NCBI RefSeq assembly: GCF_003129565.1 | Contig: NZ_QETF01000002.1 | Coordinates: forward strand, 1-64,000 | Direction: 5' to 3' | Source: Salibaculum griseiflavum | GTDB taxonomy: Bacteria > Pseudomonadota > Alphaproteobacteria > Rhodobacterales > Rhodobacteraceae | DNA: 64,000 nucleotides | Shown: positions 48,302 to 56,878 of the stretch, in pieces | Layout of the letters: the number at the start of each line of letters is the position of its first letter | Position numbering within the stretch: the first letter of the stretch is position 1 | Notes under the pieces: model-generated | The model's database searches: none | What the model was told of the DNA's origin: nothing | What the model saw: only the letters and a program-made list of their open reading frames with translations | Translations under genes and position numbers: made by a program

Positions 48302-48341
48302 TTAACCAATCCTAGGATGAAGAAGGTTAACCACACGTTAC
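48302..48341. promoter_or_regulatory. CtrA-box-like sites upstream of ctrA
   Basis: TTAACCA (48302-48308) is a half-site and TTAA-N7-TTAC (48327-48341) is one base away from the full CtrA consensus TTAA-N7-TTAA. They lie 25-64 bases before the ctrA start, consistent with autoregulation as known in Caulobacter. Confidence 0.5.
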
Positions 48342-48368
48342 CGTCCGGTAGAGAGTTTACGAATCTAC

Positions 48369-48647
48369 CTAAAGTTGTCTATACTTCTGAAGTGCGGTGG
48401 CTCTCAGTGCCGCTTCCCCATGTCTGAGCACGGCCGATTCCCACTCGGTCAATTCCTCTTCGGACAGGCCATAGGTCGATTTCGCAGTCTCCCGCGAGAT
48501 CAGGCCGCCAGCCACCGCACGCACCACGGCGGCCTTGCGCGACGCCACCCAGCGTCGCGTGTTCGCATCGGGCAGGTCCGCGCGGGTCATCACCGTGCCA
48601 TCGGGCAAGGTGATCGCGCGGGGTCCGTCGATCTTTCGCAAATACAT
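48369..48647 (-). CDS. sciP: CtrA inhibitor SciP (DUF1153)
   Basis: 92 residues starting MYLRKIDGPRAITLPDG, a highly conserved SciP opening, with a helix-turn-helix-like stretch WVASRKAAVVRAVAGGLISRETAKSTYGLSEEEL. SciP binds CtrA and blocks its recruitment of RNA polymerase. Its location immediately upstream of ctrA gives an activator-antitargeting pair in one locus. It may share the CtrA-box region downstream of its stop with ctrA. Confidence 0.92.
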   Translation of the reverse strand: MYLRKIDGPRAITLPDGTVMTRADLPDANTRRWVASRKAAVVRAVAGGLISRETAKSTYGLSEEELTEWESAVLRHGEAALRATALQKYRQL

Positions 48648-48721
48648 GTTCTCACCCCTTCTCGTGACTGAACATGCCCCTGATTGTGGCGGTTTCGGCT
48701 AAGGACAGGTAAAGCGGCCCC

Positions 48722-48749
48722 TTGAGAGTATCTTGCATTTTCCTATATT
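48722..48749 (+). promoter_or_regulatory. Predicted sigma70 promoter of mnmA
   Basis: TTGAGA (48722-48727), 16-base spacer, TATATT (48744-48749), about 28 bases before the mnmA ATG. Close to consensus. Confidence 0.5.
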
Positions 48750-48777
48750 GCGCCGGACCGCTGCAAAGGTTTGATCC

Positions 48778-49917
48778 ATGTCCCTCGACACCGCGCTCAA
48801 TTCGCTTGGCCTGCCCAAGGCCCCGGCAGACACCCGCGTTGTCGTCGCCATGTCCGGCGGCGTCGACTCTTCGGTTGTGGCTGCGATGCTGGCCGAAGAG
48901 GGCTATGACGTGGTCGGCGTCACCTTGCAGCTTTACGATCATGGGGCCGCCCTGGCCAAGAAGGGCGCCTGCTGTGCGGGCCGCGACATTCACGATGCCC
49001 GCCGTGTGGCCGAGGAAATGGGTTTTCCCCACTACGTGCTGGATTACGAGAACATTTTCCAGGAAGCGGTGATCGACGAATTCGCCGACAGCTACCTGGG
49101 CGGGGCGACCCCGGTGCCCTGCATCCGCTGCAATGAACGCGTCAAGTTCAAGGACCTTCTGGAAACCGCCAAGGACCTGGAGGCCGATTGCATGGCCACG
49201 GGCCACTACATCCAGCGCAAGATGGGATCGGACGGGGCCGAGCTGCATTGCGCCGCCGATGCGAACCGCGACCAGTCCTATTTCCTGTTCTCGACCACCC
49301 AGGAACAGCTCGATTTCCTGCGCTTCCCGCTCGGTCACCTGGCCAGCAAGGACGAGACCCGCAAGCTGGCCGCGAAATACGGGCTGAGCGTGGCTGACAA
49401 GCCCGACAGCCAGGATATCTGCTTCGTGCCGAACGGCGATTACGCCAGCGTCATCGAAAAGTTGCGCCCCGGCGCGGCGGAACCGGGCGAGATCGTCGAC
49501 CATGAAGGCAACGTGCTGGGCACCCACAAGGGTGTGATCCATTACACGATCGGCCAGCGCCGGGGCCTAGGCATCGGCGGGCTGGCGGACCCGCTTTACG
49601 TGGTGAAACTGGATGTGGACAATCGCCGCGTGATCGTCGGCCCGAAAGAGATGCTGGCGACCCGCACCGTGCCGGTGCGCGAGATCAACTGGCTGGGCGA
49701 TGGCGGCTTCACCGACCGGGCCGAACGTGAGATCGCGGTCAAGGTCCGCTCCACCCGCCCGCCTGCCCCGGCGATCCTGCGGCCCTTGTCCGACACCGAG
49801 GCCGAGGTCGAATTGCTGACCCCGGAACAGGGCGTCAGCCCGGGACAGGCCTGCGTGTTCTACGACACCGACAGCACCCGTATCCTGGGGGGTGGGTGGA
49901 TCTGGAGAGGTGCCTAA
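48778..49917 (+). CDS. mnmA: tRNA-specific 2-thiouridylase MnmA
   Basis: 379 residues. The PP-loop is [11 protein letters not shown] (about 23-33). The nucleophilic Cys lies in [14 protein letters not shown] (about 119) and the second catalytic Cys in [12 protein letters not shown] (about 217). It thiolates U34 in tRNA-Lys, -Glu and -Gln. It lies divergent from sciP. In Rhodobacterales this neighbourhood is common. Confidence 0.96.
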   Translation: MSLDTALNSLGLPKAPADTRVVVAMSGGVDSSVVAAMLAEEGYDVVGVTLQLYDHGAALAKKGACCAGRDIHDARRVAEEMGFPHYVLDYENIFQEAVIDEFADSYLGGATPVPCIRCNERVKFKDLLETAKDLEADCMATGHYIQRKMGSDGAELHCAADANRDQSYFLFSTTQEQLDFLRFPLGHLASKDETRKLAAKYGLSVADKPDSQDICFVPNGDYASVIEKLRPGAAEPGEIVDHEGNVLGTHKGVIHYTIGQRRGLGIGGLADPLYVVKLDVDNRRVIVGPKEMLATRTVPVREINWLGDGGFTDRAEREIAVKVRSTRPPAPAILRPLSDTEAEVELLTPEQGVSPGQACVFYDTDSTRILGGGWIWRGA

Positions 49918-50415
49918 GCGGACAGGGCCTGAGCGATTTGGCGTCGTGGGCCAAGGTTGGCTTTGCGGAGGTCGGGGGCGCCGTTTAGCCGCGTCGTGGT
50001 CCCGGCCGGAAACCCATACGAGATCTAACTGGCCGGTTGACAGCCGCGCAGCGGCCCGGCCATCGTCAGCCCCTCCCGGGGGCTGGCGATTTGGCAGATG
50101 CAGGTGCAAGGCTCGTTCTGAGGCAGTCATTGGCTGCCATAAAGCGCCCTGCCTTGATCGTAGGATCGCCACCCCAGGGGCCGACACTGGATTCCCCCAA
50201 GGGCATCTTCATCCCGCCTTGCCGTCATCAACCTCCTGGCGGCCAACAGCCACGTCCCGCGCTATGCAGGAAGACAGTGATGTTGCGTCTGCGCAGATCG
50301 TATCCGCCCAGCCGCCATCCCCACGCATAGATCGACGCCCAACACCTGATCCCCACCAAACCAAAAACGCCGCCCGGTCTCCCGCGCGGCGTTTCCTTGG
50401 TTTGTAGGCTGGTCC
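49918..50415. other. About 500-bp region without a clear gene
   Basis: No gene with a start and ribosome binding site is supported. On the minus strand a 37-codon stretch between stops (49914-50024) reads as ISYGFPAGTTTRLNG then APDLRKANLGPRRQ, natural-looking but without a start codon. It may be a gene or insertion-sequence remnant. The right end has the terminator of the minus-strand methyltransferase gene. Confidence 0.5.
50363..50394 (-). terminator. Terminator of the methyltransferase operon
   Basis: 9-bp stem AAACGCCGC/GCGGCGTTT (50365-50373, 50386-50394), 12-base loop, starting 22 bases after the stop at 50416; on the minus strand it runs into TTTTTGGTTTGG. Confidence 0.65.
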
Positions 50416-51501
50416 TCAGCTCGCGCGGCGGCGGCGTCCGCCGGCGCGCCCACCGCGGCCGCGAGCCTCTTCGCCGGGCTTCGGCGGGGCCTTGTTGAAG
50501 CGGATCCAGGCCGCCCCGCCCTCATCCTGGTTCATCAGGAAGTTGGCGGCGCGGATGGCTTCCATCTCCTTGCCCGCGCGCGGCTTGGTGGAGCCGAGGC
50601 CGAACAGCTGGCAGAACATCTCGTCGTCCATCTCGGGCGGCAGCACGATGCCGGCGGCGGCGATCTCGGCCTTCTTGGCCTCGATCTCGGAGGCTTTCAC
50701 CGGCAGCGCCACCGGGTTCATGATGGCGCTGGTCATGCCGGTCGCCATGGCCATGGGCAGGAAGGCGTTGTTGATGCCGTGGCGGTTGGGCAGGCCGAAG
50801 GAAATGTTCGACGCGCCGCAGGTCGTGTTCACGCCCAGCTCATCGCGCAGGCGGCGGACAAGGGTAAAGACCTGCAGGCCGGCGGTGCCCATGGCGCCGA
50901 TCGGCATCACCAGCGGGTCGACCACGATGTCATGGGCGGGAATGCCGTAATCTGCGGCCCGTTCGACGATCTTCTTGGCGACGGCAAAGCGCACCTCGGG
51001 ATCTTCGGAAATGCCGGTGTCATCGTTGGAGATCGCCACCACCGGCACGTTGTATTTCTTGACCAGCGGCAGAACCATTTCCAGCCGCTCTTCCTCGCCC
51101 GTGACCGAGTTCAGAAGCGGGCGCCCCTCGGCCGCGGCGAGCCCGTTTTCCAGCGCGCCGGGCACCGAGCTGTCGATGCACAGCGGCACATCGACGACCT
51201 TCTGCACCACCTCGACCAGCTGGGTCATCAGCGTCGGCTCGACGAAGTTGTTGTCGGCGTAGCGCGGGTCTTCGGCCATCTTGTTGGTGAAGACCGCGCC
51301 CGAGTTGATGTCCAGCACCGTGGCCCCGGCCGCGACCTGGGCGATGGCATCGGCCTCGACCCGGCTGAAATCATCCTGTTCCAGTTCAGCGGCAAGGATC
51401 TTGCGCCCGGTCGGGTTGATGCGTTCGCCGATCACGCAGAACGGTTCGTCAAAGCCGATAACGGCGGTCTTGGTCTTCGATTCGACAACGGTGCGGGTCA
51501 T
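50416..51501 (-). CDS. Methyltetrahydrofolate:corrinoid methyltransferase (pterin-binding MetH part)
   Basis: 361 residues. The pterin-binding TIM barrel has VIGERINPTGRK, a MetH hallmark, plus AAGATVLDINSGA and VPLCIDSSVPGALE. It corresponds to only the folate-binding module of MetH; homocysteine-binding and B12 modules are absent. It should move a methyl group from methyl-THF to a corrinoid protein. An unusual Arg/Gly-rich tail (about the last 20 residues) follows. Operon with a methylene-THF reductase-like gene. Confidence 0.88.
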   Translation of the reverse strand: MTRTVVESKTKTAVIGFDEPFCVIGERINPTGRKILAAELEQDDFSRVEADAIAQVAAGATVLDINSGAVFTNKMAEDPRYADNNFVEPTLMTQLVEVVQKVVDVPLCIDSSVPGALENGLAAAEGRPLLNSVTGEEERLEMVLPLVKKYNVPVVAISNDDTGISEDPEVRFAVAKKIVERAADYGIPAHDIVVDPLVMPIGAMGTAGLQVFTLVRRLRDELGVNTTCGASNISFGLPNRHGINNAFLPMAMATGMTSAIMNPVALPVKASEIEAKKAEIAAAGIVLPPEMDDEMFCQLFGLGSTKPRAGKEMEAIRAANFLMNQDEGGAAWIRFNKAPPKPGEEARGRGGRAGGRRRRAS

Positions 51502-51510
51502 GATCGGTCC

Positions 51511-52434
51511 TTAGGATTGAGAGGCAGGGACGGCAGAAGCGCCGCCATGGTCGATGGCCCATTGGGCATTGGTCTTGATACCGCCCAAGGGGAAGAAGTG
51601 AACGTTGGTCACGTTGAAATCGGGGTTGGCGGCCTTGTGGGCGGCCAGCTGGCTGACGACCTCGGTGGGCTCGAACGGCAAGAGAAGCTTGGACACGTCC
51701 TTGGCCCGCTTTTGCAGCACGCGGATGGACGGGCCGACACCACAGGCCATGGCGAACTTGATCATCGTTTGCAGCTTGGCCGGACCGGCGATGCCGATAT
51801 GGATGGGCAGGTCGATCCCGGCGGCCTTCAGGCTGTCCGCCCATTCGATGATCGGCTGCGCCTCGAAGGCGAACTGGGTGGCCAGCGCCATCTTGGCATC
51901 CGTGGTTTCCGAGAACTTCTGCTTCCACTGAAGGGCCGCGTCGACATTGGCGGTGCCGCCCTTGGGGTCGATGTCCTTGTTGCCCTCGGGGTGGCCGGCC
52001 ACGTGCAGGCGCTTGAAATCCCCGAAAAGCCCGGTTTCCAGCAATTGCATGGAACTGTCGAAATCCCCGTGGGGCTTGTCCACGCCACCGGCGAGCATCA
52101 ACGCCTGTTCGACACCGGCCTCACCCTGGTAGCGGGCGATCCAGTCCGCCAGCATCGCCTTGTCCCTGATGATGCGGGCCGGGAAATGCGGCATCACCGG
52201 GTAGCCTTCATTGGCCAGCCGCTTGGCCGTGGCGACCATGTCCTCGATCGGGGTGCCCTCGATATGGGCGATGTAGACACGGGTGCCTTCGGGAAGCAGG
52301 TCGCGGAAATCCTCGACCTTCTCGGCGGTGCGGGGCATCACCTCGATCGAGTAATCCTTCAGGAACGCCTCGACGTCAGGGTTTACGGGCTGGCCGGTCT
52401 CGACCGGTTTCTTCTTGAACTGCAACAGCGCCAT
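51511..52434 (-). CDS. Methylenetetrahydrofolate reductase-like protein
   Basis: 307 residues from the ATG with a perfect GAAGGAGG ribosome binding site. TIM-barrel features (AHIEGTPIEDMVATAKRL, GYPVMPHFPARII) and HIGIAGPAKLQ fit the divergent MTHFR group seen with split methionine synthases in roseobacters. It would reduce methylene-THF to the methyl-THF used by the adjacent methyltransferase. Shorter and divergent from E. coli MetF. Confidence 0.83.
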   Translation of the reverse strand: MALLQFKKKPVETGQPVNPDVEAFLKDYSIEVMPRTAEKVEDFRDLLPEGTRVYIAHIEGTPIEDMVATAKRLANEGYPVMPHFPARIIRDKAMLADWIARYQGEAGVEQALMLAGGVDKPHGDFDSSMQLLETGLFGDFKRLHVAGHPEGNKDIDPKGGTANVDAALQWKQKFSETTDAKMALATQFAFEAQPIIEWADSLKAAGIDLPIHIGIAGPAKLQTMIKFAMACGVGPSIRVLQKRAKDVSKLLLPFEPTEVVSQLAAHKAANPDFNVTNVHFFPLGGIKTNAQWAIDHGGASAVPASQS

Positions 52435-52472
52435 GAGAGCCTCCTTCAGGCGGGGAAAAGGGGACGGGGCGC

Positions 52473-52769
52473 TCACGCGCGGCCGTCATTGTCGATCAGC
52501 GACTTCAGGCGGGCCGTGTCGTATTCGGCCTCGATCCGGGCCATCTCGGCCTCGGCAACCTGTTGGTCGTCACCCTCCTGCGAATAGGGCGTGCCACGAC
52601 GCCACTCGGCCAGGTAATCGTCCGTCTCGGCGGCGCCGGATTTCATCGCGGCCCGGTCGATGGCCTGCTCGAACCGCTCGCTGAGCTGCAGCTTCGCCGC
52701 CTTACGGCCCTTGCCGACGATGACCTGCGCCGGGATGTCCCGCCAGTAGACGATGGTGACCTCGGCCAT
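52473..52769 (-). CDS. Virulence factor family protein (PF13769-like)
   Basis: 98 residues, starting MAEVTIVYWRDIPAQVIVGKG, the distinctive opening of a small conserved family labelled virulence factor. It is embedded in a much longer minus frame that is antisense to ppx; the ATG at 52769 is the real start. It heads the operon with MTHFR-like and pterin methyltransferase genes, and in related bacteria is linked to B12-dependent methionine synthesis. Molecular role not established by sequence. Confidence 0.8.
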   Translation of the reverse strand: MAEVTIVYWRDIPAQVIVGKGRKAAKLQLSERFEQAIDRAAMKSGAAETDDYLAEWRRGTPYSQEGDDQQVAEAEMARIEAEYDTARLKSLIDNDGRA

Positions 52770-52959
52770 GGTGCGATTCCCTTTCGCTTTGGGTTTCCTC
52801 TTCCTATCCGTCCACCGCGGGGGCACTGTGCTTGTTTTCGACATGAAACCCGCGACGAACGACGCGTTGATAACAATCCCGGCCGGTCCCCGGCCAGTGG
52901 TCGGCCCTCTCATTTCCTTCAACATGATCGTGAGGCCGGGCAAAGGCCGATCAGAAGGC

Positions 52960-52988
52960 TTGCGCAAGCCCCGCCCCGCGCCTACCTT
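52960..52988 (+). promoter_or_regulatory. Predicted promoter of ppx-like gene
   Basis: TTGCGC (52960-52965), 17-base spacer, TACCTT (52983-52988), 30 bases before the ATG at 53019 with GGAGG 8 bases upstream of it. Confidence 0.4.
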
Positions 52989-53018
52989 GAAAGCAACTCG
53001 AAATCGGAGGGCGTAAAG

Positions 53019-54131
53019 ATGACGCCCAAGCGTCCCAAAGGTGCGGGCGCGTTCCCGAAACCGGTCGAAAGCCCCGCGCCGACCCCGCCCGGTCCGCAAG
53101 AGCTCTATGCAGCTTTGGACCTGGGCACCAATAGTTGCCGCATGCTGATTGCCCAGCCGAAGGGCAGCCAGTTTCACGTGGTCGACAGTTTCTCGAAGTC
53201 CGTCCAGCTTGGGCAGGGCCTTGAAACGACTGGGAAACTTTCCCGGTCGTCCATGTGGCGCACGATCAATGCGATGCGCGTCTGTCGCCAGAAACTGCAA
53301 CGCCACAACGTGAAGCGGATGCGGCTGGTAGCGACCGAGGCCTGCCGGCGGGCGACCAATTCCAAGCAATTCATCAACCAGGTGCGCCGCGAAACCGGGT
53401 TGCGGCTGGAAATCATCCAGCCCGAGGAAGAGGCCCGGCTGGCGGTGATTTCCTGTGCGCCGCTGGTGTCGACCAAGACGGAACAATTGCTGGTCGTGGA
53501 TATCGGCGGCGGCTCGACCGAGCTGGTCTGGATCGACCTGACCAAGGTGCCCCACCGCGACCGCCCGCGTGCCATCATGCGCCTGCATTCCGGGTTCCGG
53601 CAGAATGACGGCCCCTTCCCGGCCGCGAATGTCGTGGATTGGATCTCTGTGCCGTTGGGTGTGGCGACGCTGCGAGACCAGTTTTCGGATGTCGAGGACG
53701 ACTCGGCCCGGTTCGCATTGATGAGCTGGTTTTTCGAGGAATCCCTCGAAAAGTTCGCACCCTCCGCGTCGGAACAGTCGCGCGACGGTTTCCAGATCAT
53801 CGGCACCAGCGGCACGGTCACCACGGTTGCCGCCACCCATCTGGGCCTGCGCCGCTATGACCGGACCAAGGTGGACGGGCTGCGCATGACCACCGACCAG
53901 ATCGACGCGGTGATCCGGCGTTACCTGTCGCTTGGCCCCGAGGGTCGGCGCAGCGACCCTCGTATCGGCAAGGATCGCCAGGCGCTTATCATGTCGGGTT
54001 CGGCCATCCTGCAAGCGCTGATGCGGCTCTGGCCGACCGACCGGCTATCCGTCGCCGACAGGGGGCTGCGCGAGGGGCTTCTGTATCAGCAGATGAGCCA
54101 TGACGGTGTGCTGGAAGACGCGCCCTACTAG
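53019..54131 (+). CDS. Ppx/GppA-family exopolyphosphatase/guanosine pentaphosphatase
   Basis: 370 residues from an ATG with GGAGG. ASKHA-fold motifs are YAALDLGTNSCRMLI (about 27) and LVVDIGGGSTEL (about 157), and IIGTSGTVTT (about 263). It lacks the C-terminal HD domain of E. coli Ppx/GppA, as usual in alphaproteobacteria. It hydrolyses polyphosphate or pppGpp; which one cannot be told. The long upstream extension is non-coding. Confidence 0.9.
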   Translation: MTPKRPKGAGAFPKPVESPAPTPPGPQELYAALDLGTNSCRMLIAQPKGSQFHVVDSFSKSVQLGQGLETTGKLSRSSMWRTINAMRVCRQKLQRHNVKRMRLVATEACRRATNSKQFINQVRRETGLRLEIIQPEEEARLAVISCAPLVSTKTEQLLVVDIGGGSTELVWIDLTKVPHRDRPRAIMRLHSGFRQNDGPFPAANVVDWISVPLGVATLRDQFSDVEDDSARFALMSWFFEESLEKFAPSASEQSRDGFQIIGTSGTVTTVAATHLGLRRYDRTKVDGLRMTTDQIDAVIRRYLSLGPEGRRSDPRIGKDRQALIMSGSAILQALMRLWPTDRLSVADRGLREGLLYQQMSHDGVLEDAPY

Positions 54132-54898
54132 GGCTTGGGGCGCTTGTCCCACAGGGCGACCAAGGCCTGGCGAAGCACATGCACATCGCCGCCCAGCCCC
54201 AGGAACCGCACGCCCTGCCCGGCCAGCGCGTCGTATTCGCCTGCATCGAAGGTGATCGTGCCCGCAAATCTACCCGTCTCGGCCGCCATGTCGTAGACAT
54301 GCGCAATGGCCGCCTGCACCTCCGGGTGGCCCGGATCACCGACAAATCCCATATCCGCCGACAGGTCGGCCGGACCGACAAACAGCCCGTCGACCCCGTC
54401 AACCGCGGCGATCTCTGCGACATTGGCGACGGCCTCGGCGCTTTCGATCTGGACGAAGAGGCAGATCTCGTCATTGGCCGAAGTCACGTAATCGACGATC
54501 TCGCCATAACCCGAGGCACGGCTGAGGACCGCGCCCATGCCCCGCACACCCTGGCCTGGATAGCGGACGGCGGCGGCGACCTGACGGGCCTGCTCGGCGG
54601 TATTCACCATCGGCACGACAAGTGACTGCACCCCGAGGTCCAGCACCTGTTTGAGAATCCAGTCCTCGCCATAGGGCACCCGGACGACCGGATGGGCATC
54701 CGTTCCCGCCAGCGCCTGCAACTGCGCCATGATCGTGCTGAGCGTGTTGGGCCCGTGTTCGGCGTCGATCAGGCACCAGTCGAACCCGGCCTTCCCCGCC
54801 AGTTCGGCGGCGATGGGGCTGGCCATGGCCATCCAGAGGCCCGACTGCATGCGGCCCTCTGACAGGGCGGCTTTCAACGGGTTGCGGGGTGCGGGCAT
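54128..54898 (-). CDS. HpcH/HpaI-family aldolase
   Basis: 256 residues from ATG 54898 with GGAG 6 bases upstream. The TIM-barrel class II pyruvate aldolase signature is visible: FDWCLIDAEHGPN, VVRVPYGEDWILKQVLDLGVQSLVVPMVN, and QIESAEAVANVAEIAAVDGVDGLFVGPADLS. It cleaves 4-hydroxy-2-oxo acids to pyruvate and an aldehyde; the natural substrate is not clear. Convergent with ppx, overlapping 4 bases. Confidence 0.9.
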   Translation of the reverse strand: MPAPRNPLKAALSEGRMQSGLWMAMASPIAAELAGKAGFDWCLIDAEHGPNTLSTIMAQLQALAGTDAHPVVRVPYGEDWILKQVLDLGVQSLVVPMVNTAEQARQVAAAVRYPGQGVRGMGAVLSRASGYGEIVDYVTSANDEICLFVQIESAEAVANVAEIAAVDGVDGLFVGPADLSADMGFVGDPGHPEVQAAIAHVYDMAAETGRFAGTITFDAGEYDALAGQGVRFLGLGGDVHVLRQALVALWDKRPKP

Positions 54899-54950
54899 GG
54901 CAGTCTCCTTCACATGGCAGAGTGCGGCATCGGGCCGGCGGCGGCAAGCG

Positions 54951-56093
54951 CTATAGTCGGTTCAGGACCGCGCGCGCCGCCCGCAGGCCCGGCGCCTCTT
55001 GCCCGCGGCCCAGCCGATCCATGGTCAGGTCCAGCGCCTCAAGCTGCGCTTGCGGGTCCGAACGGACCTGCCGAAGCGCGTCAGCGATAAGCTCGGGGCG
55101 GCAGGCCTTGCCGATGAATTCCGGCACGACGCGGGTTTCGGACACCAGGTTCACCAGCGTGACCGTGTCCGTGCGCAGCATCCGCGCGATGATCTGGCGG
55201 CTGAGCCAGGCCATGTCATAGGCGATGACCATCGGCGTGCGCGCCGCCGCCAGTTCCAAAGACACCGTGCCAGAGGCCGCCAGAGCAAGGTCGGCCGCGG
55301 CCATGGCCACGAAGCGTTCGCGGGCCGCCTGCGCCGCCGACAGGCCCTCACCGTGAAACACCGTCGCCGACAACGCCGCGAAGTGCCGGTCCACCGTTTC
55401 CCGCAGATGCGGCAGGGTCGGCAGGATCACCTGCATATCCTCCAGCCCGGCCCGGGCCTGCGCCCCGATGAAGGTTGGTGCCAGCCGCTCGACCTCGGAC
55501 CGGCGCGACCCCGGCAGGATCATCAGCGTATCGCGCTCTGCCGACAGCCCGTGACGGGCGCGGAAGGCCGCGATTTCATCCGCTGTCACGGGCGGTTCGG
55601 TCGCGATGGGGTGGCCCACGAAATCGCAGGCCATGCCCGCCTCGTGCATATAGGGCGGCTCGAACGGGAACAGCGCCAGAACGTGGTCGATCACCTGCGC
55701 CATCTTGGCCGCGCGCCCCGGGCGCCACGCCCAGACCGTCGGGGCCACGTAGTGCACCGTGCGAATATCCGAGCCCGCCTTGACCAGCCGCGCGACGCGC
55801 AGGCAGAAATCCGGACTGTCGATGCCAATGACCACGTCCGGCTGGGCGGTAATCGCGGCCTCGGCGGTTTCGCGGATGCGCCGCTTCAGGTGGCGGTATT
55901 TCGGCAGGATCTCGGCCAGCCCCATGACCGACAGCTCTTCCATGGGAAACAGGCTGTCCAGCCCCTCGGCCTGCATGAGCGGGCCGCCGACACCGTCGAA
56001 GGCGACGCCCGGCTCCAGCTCTGACAGCCCCGCCATCAGCGCCCCGCCAAGCCGGTCGCCCGAGGGTTCCCCCGCGATCACGAAGACCTTCAT
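54951..56093 (-). CDS. lpxB: Lipid-A-disaccharide synthase
   Basis: 380 residues; MKVFVIAGEPSGDRLGG at the N-terminus is diagnostic for LpxB. IRTVHYVAPTVWAWRPGRA and ILPGSRRSEV are further family motifs. It joins UDP-diacylglucosamine and lipid X on the cytosolic membrane face. Overlaps lpxI by 4 bases as last gene of the envelope operon. Confidence 0.96.
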   Translation of the reverse strand: MKVFVIAGEPSGDRLGGALMAGLSELEPGVAFDGVGGPLMQAEGLDSLFPMEELSVMGLAEILPKYRHLKRRIRETAEAAITAQPDVVIGIDSPDFCLRVARLVKAGSDIRTVHYVAPTVWAWRPGRAAKMAQVIDHVLALFPFEPPYMHEAGMACDFVGHPIATEPPVTADEIAAFRARHGLSAERDTLMILPGSRRSEVERLAPTFIGAQARAGLEDMQVILPTLPHLRETVDRHFAALSATVFHGEGLSAAQAARERFVAMAAADLALAASGTVSLELAAARTPMVIAYDMAWLSRQIIARMLRTDTVTLVNLVSETRVVPEFIGKACRPELIADALRQVRSDPQAQLEALDLTMDRLGRGQEAPGLRAARAVLNRL

Positions 56094-56878
56094 GGATGCA
56101 CCCACAGGAACAGCCCGGCCGCATCCAGCGCGGAAATCGTGGCCTCGCGGTCCAGCACCATGACGCCCCCCGCCTGGATCACGATTCCGGACAGGCCGGC
56201 CTGAACCGCCTGGCGCGCCGTCTCCAAACCGATCAGGGGCATGTCCGCGCGCAGCTCCTGTCCCGGTTTCGGCGCCTTGTAGAGTAGCCCCCCACTAGCC
56301 CCGCCGAGCCCCGCAACAAGCGCGGCCGTGCCGCTATCATCCTCCTGTGCCACCACCCGGCCGCCCCGCACGATGACCGCCTGCCCCAGATCCGCCGCAC
56401 CCATCCGGGCCAGCGCCTCCCGCGCAGCAGCAATATCGGCCTCGGCCTCCTCGGGAACGGTCCCGCACAGCACCCCCACGGGCGGGACAAGGGTCGGGTC
56501 GATCTGGTGGGCACCGATGACCGACAGGCCATGCTCTTCAAACAGGGAAATGAACTCTCTCAACGTGCCATCATCACCAAGGGCCATGGCCGCCACGAGG
56601 CGCGGCACCAGCGGCGCGGTCAACGGATCGATCAGGGCGGGGTCGATCTCGGGGCGGCGCATGGCGCCAGCCATGCAGACCTGCGTGACCCCCATATCAA
56701 CCATCGTGGCCAGGGCCTGTCCCAGTGTTTCCAGCCGGAACGTCAAACGCGGGAAATCACCCGCGATGGCAGAGGGGAATTGCTCGATCTCGCAAACCAG
56801 CGGCACCTCGCCCCGTTCGGCCAGAACCCGGGCCAGATGCGGCGGCAATCCGCCCTGCCCTGCGATCAAAGCCAGCAT
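56090..56878 (-). CDS. lpxI: UDP-2,3-diacylglucosamine pyrophosphatase LpxI
   Basis: 262 residues; LALIAGQGGLPPHLA, an N-terminal motif of the DUF1009/LpxI family, with DPALIDPLTAPLVPRLVAAMALGDD and GGVMVLDRE. It replaces LpxH in alphaproteobacteria, making lipid X. The ATG overlaps the lpxA stop (TGATG), and lpxB overlaps its stop. Confidence 0.94.
   Translation of the reverse strand: MLALIAGQGGLPPHLARVLAERGEVPLVCEIEQFPSAIAGDFPRLTFRLETLGQALATMVDMGVTQVCMAGAMRRPEIDPALIDPLTAPLVPRLVAAMALGDDGTLREFISLFEEHGLSVIGAHQIDPTLVPPVGVLCGTVPEEAEADIAAAREALARMGAADLGQAVIVRGGRVVAQEDDSGTAALVAGLGGASGGLLYKAPKPGQELRADMPLIGLETARQAVQAGLSGIVIQAGGVMVLDREATISALDAAGLFLWVHP

Noticed and set aside
52770-52920. SAM or SAH riboswitch before the methionine-related operon
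   Set aside because: I see GC-rich hairpins but none of the conserved core bases of SAM-II or SAH riboswitches.
52563-53018. Long N-terminal extension of the Ppx/GppA-like protein
   Set aside because: It is antisense to the virulence-factor gene; the ATG at 53019 has a strong ribosome binding site and begins the family-like sequence.
52770-54014. Long upstream extension of the virulence-factor-family frame
   Set aside because: It is antisense to ppx; the real protein starts at 52769 with the family's conserved N-terminus.
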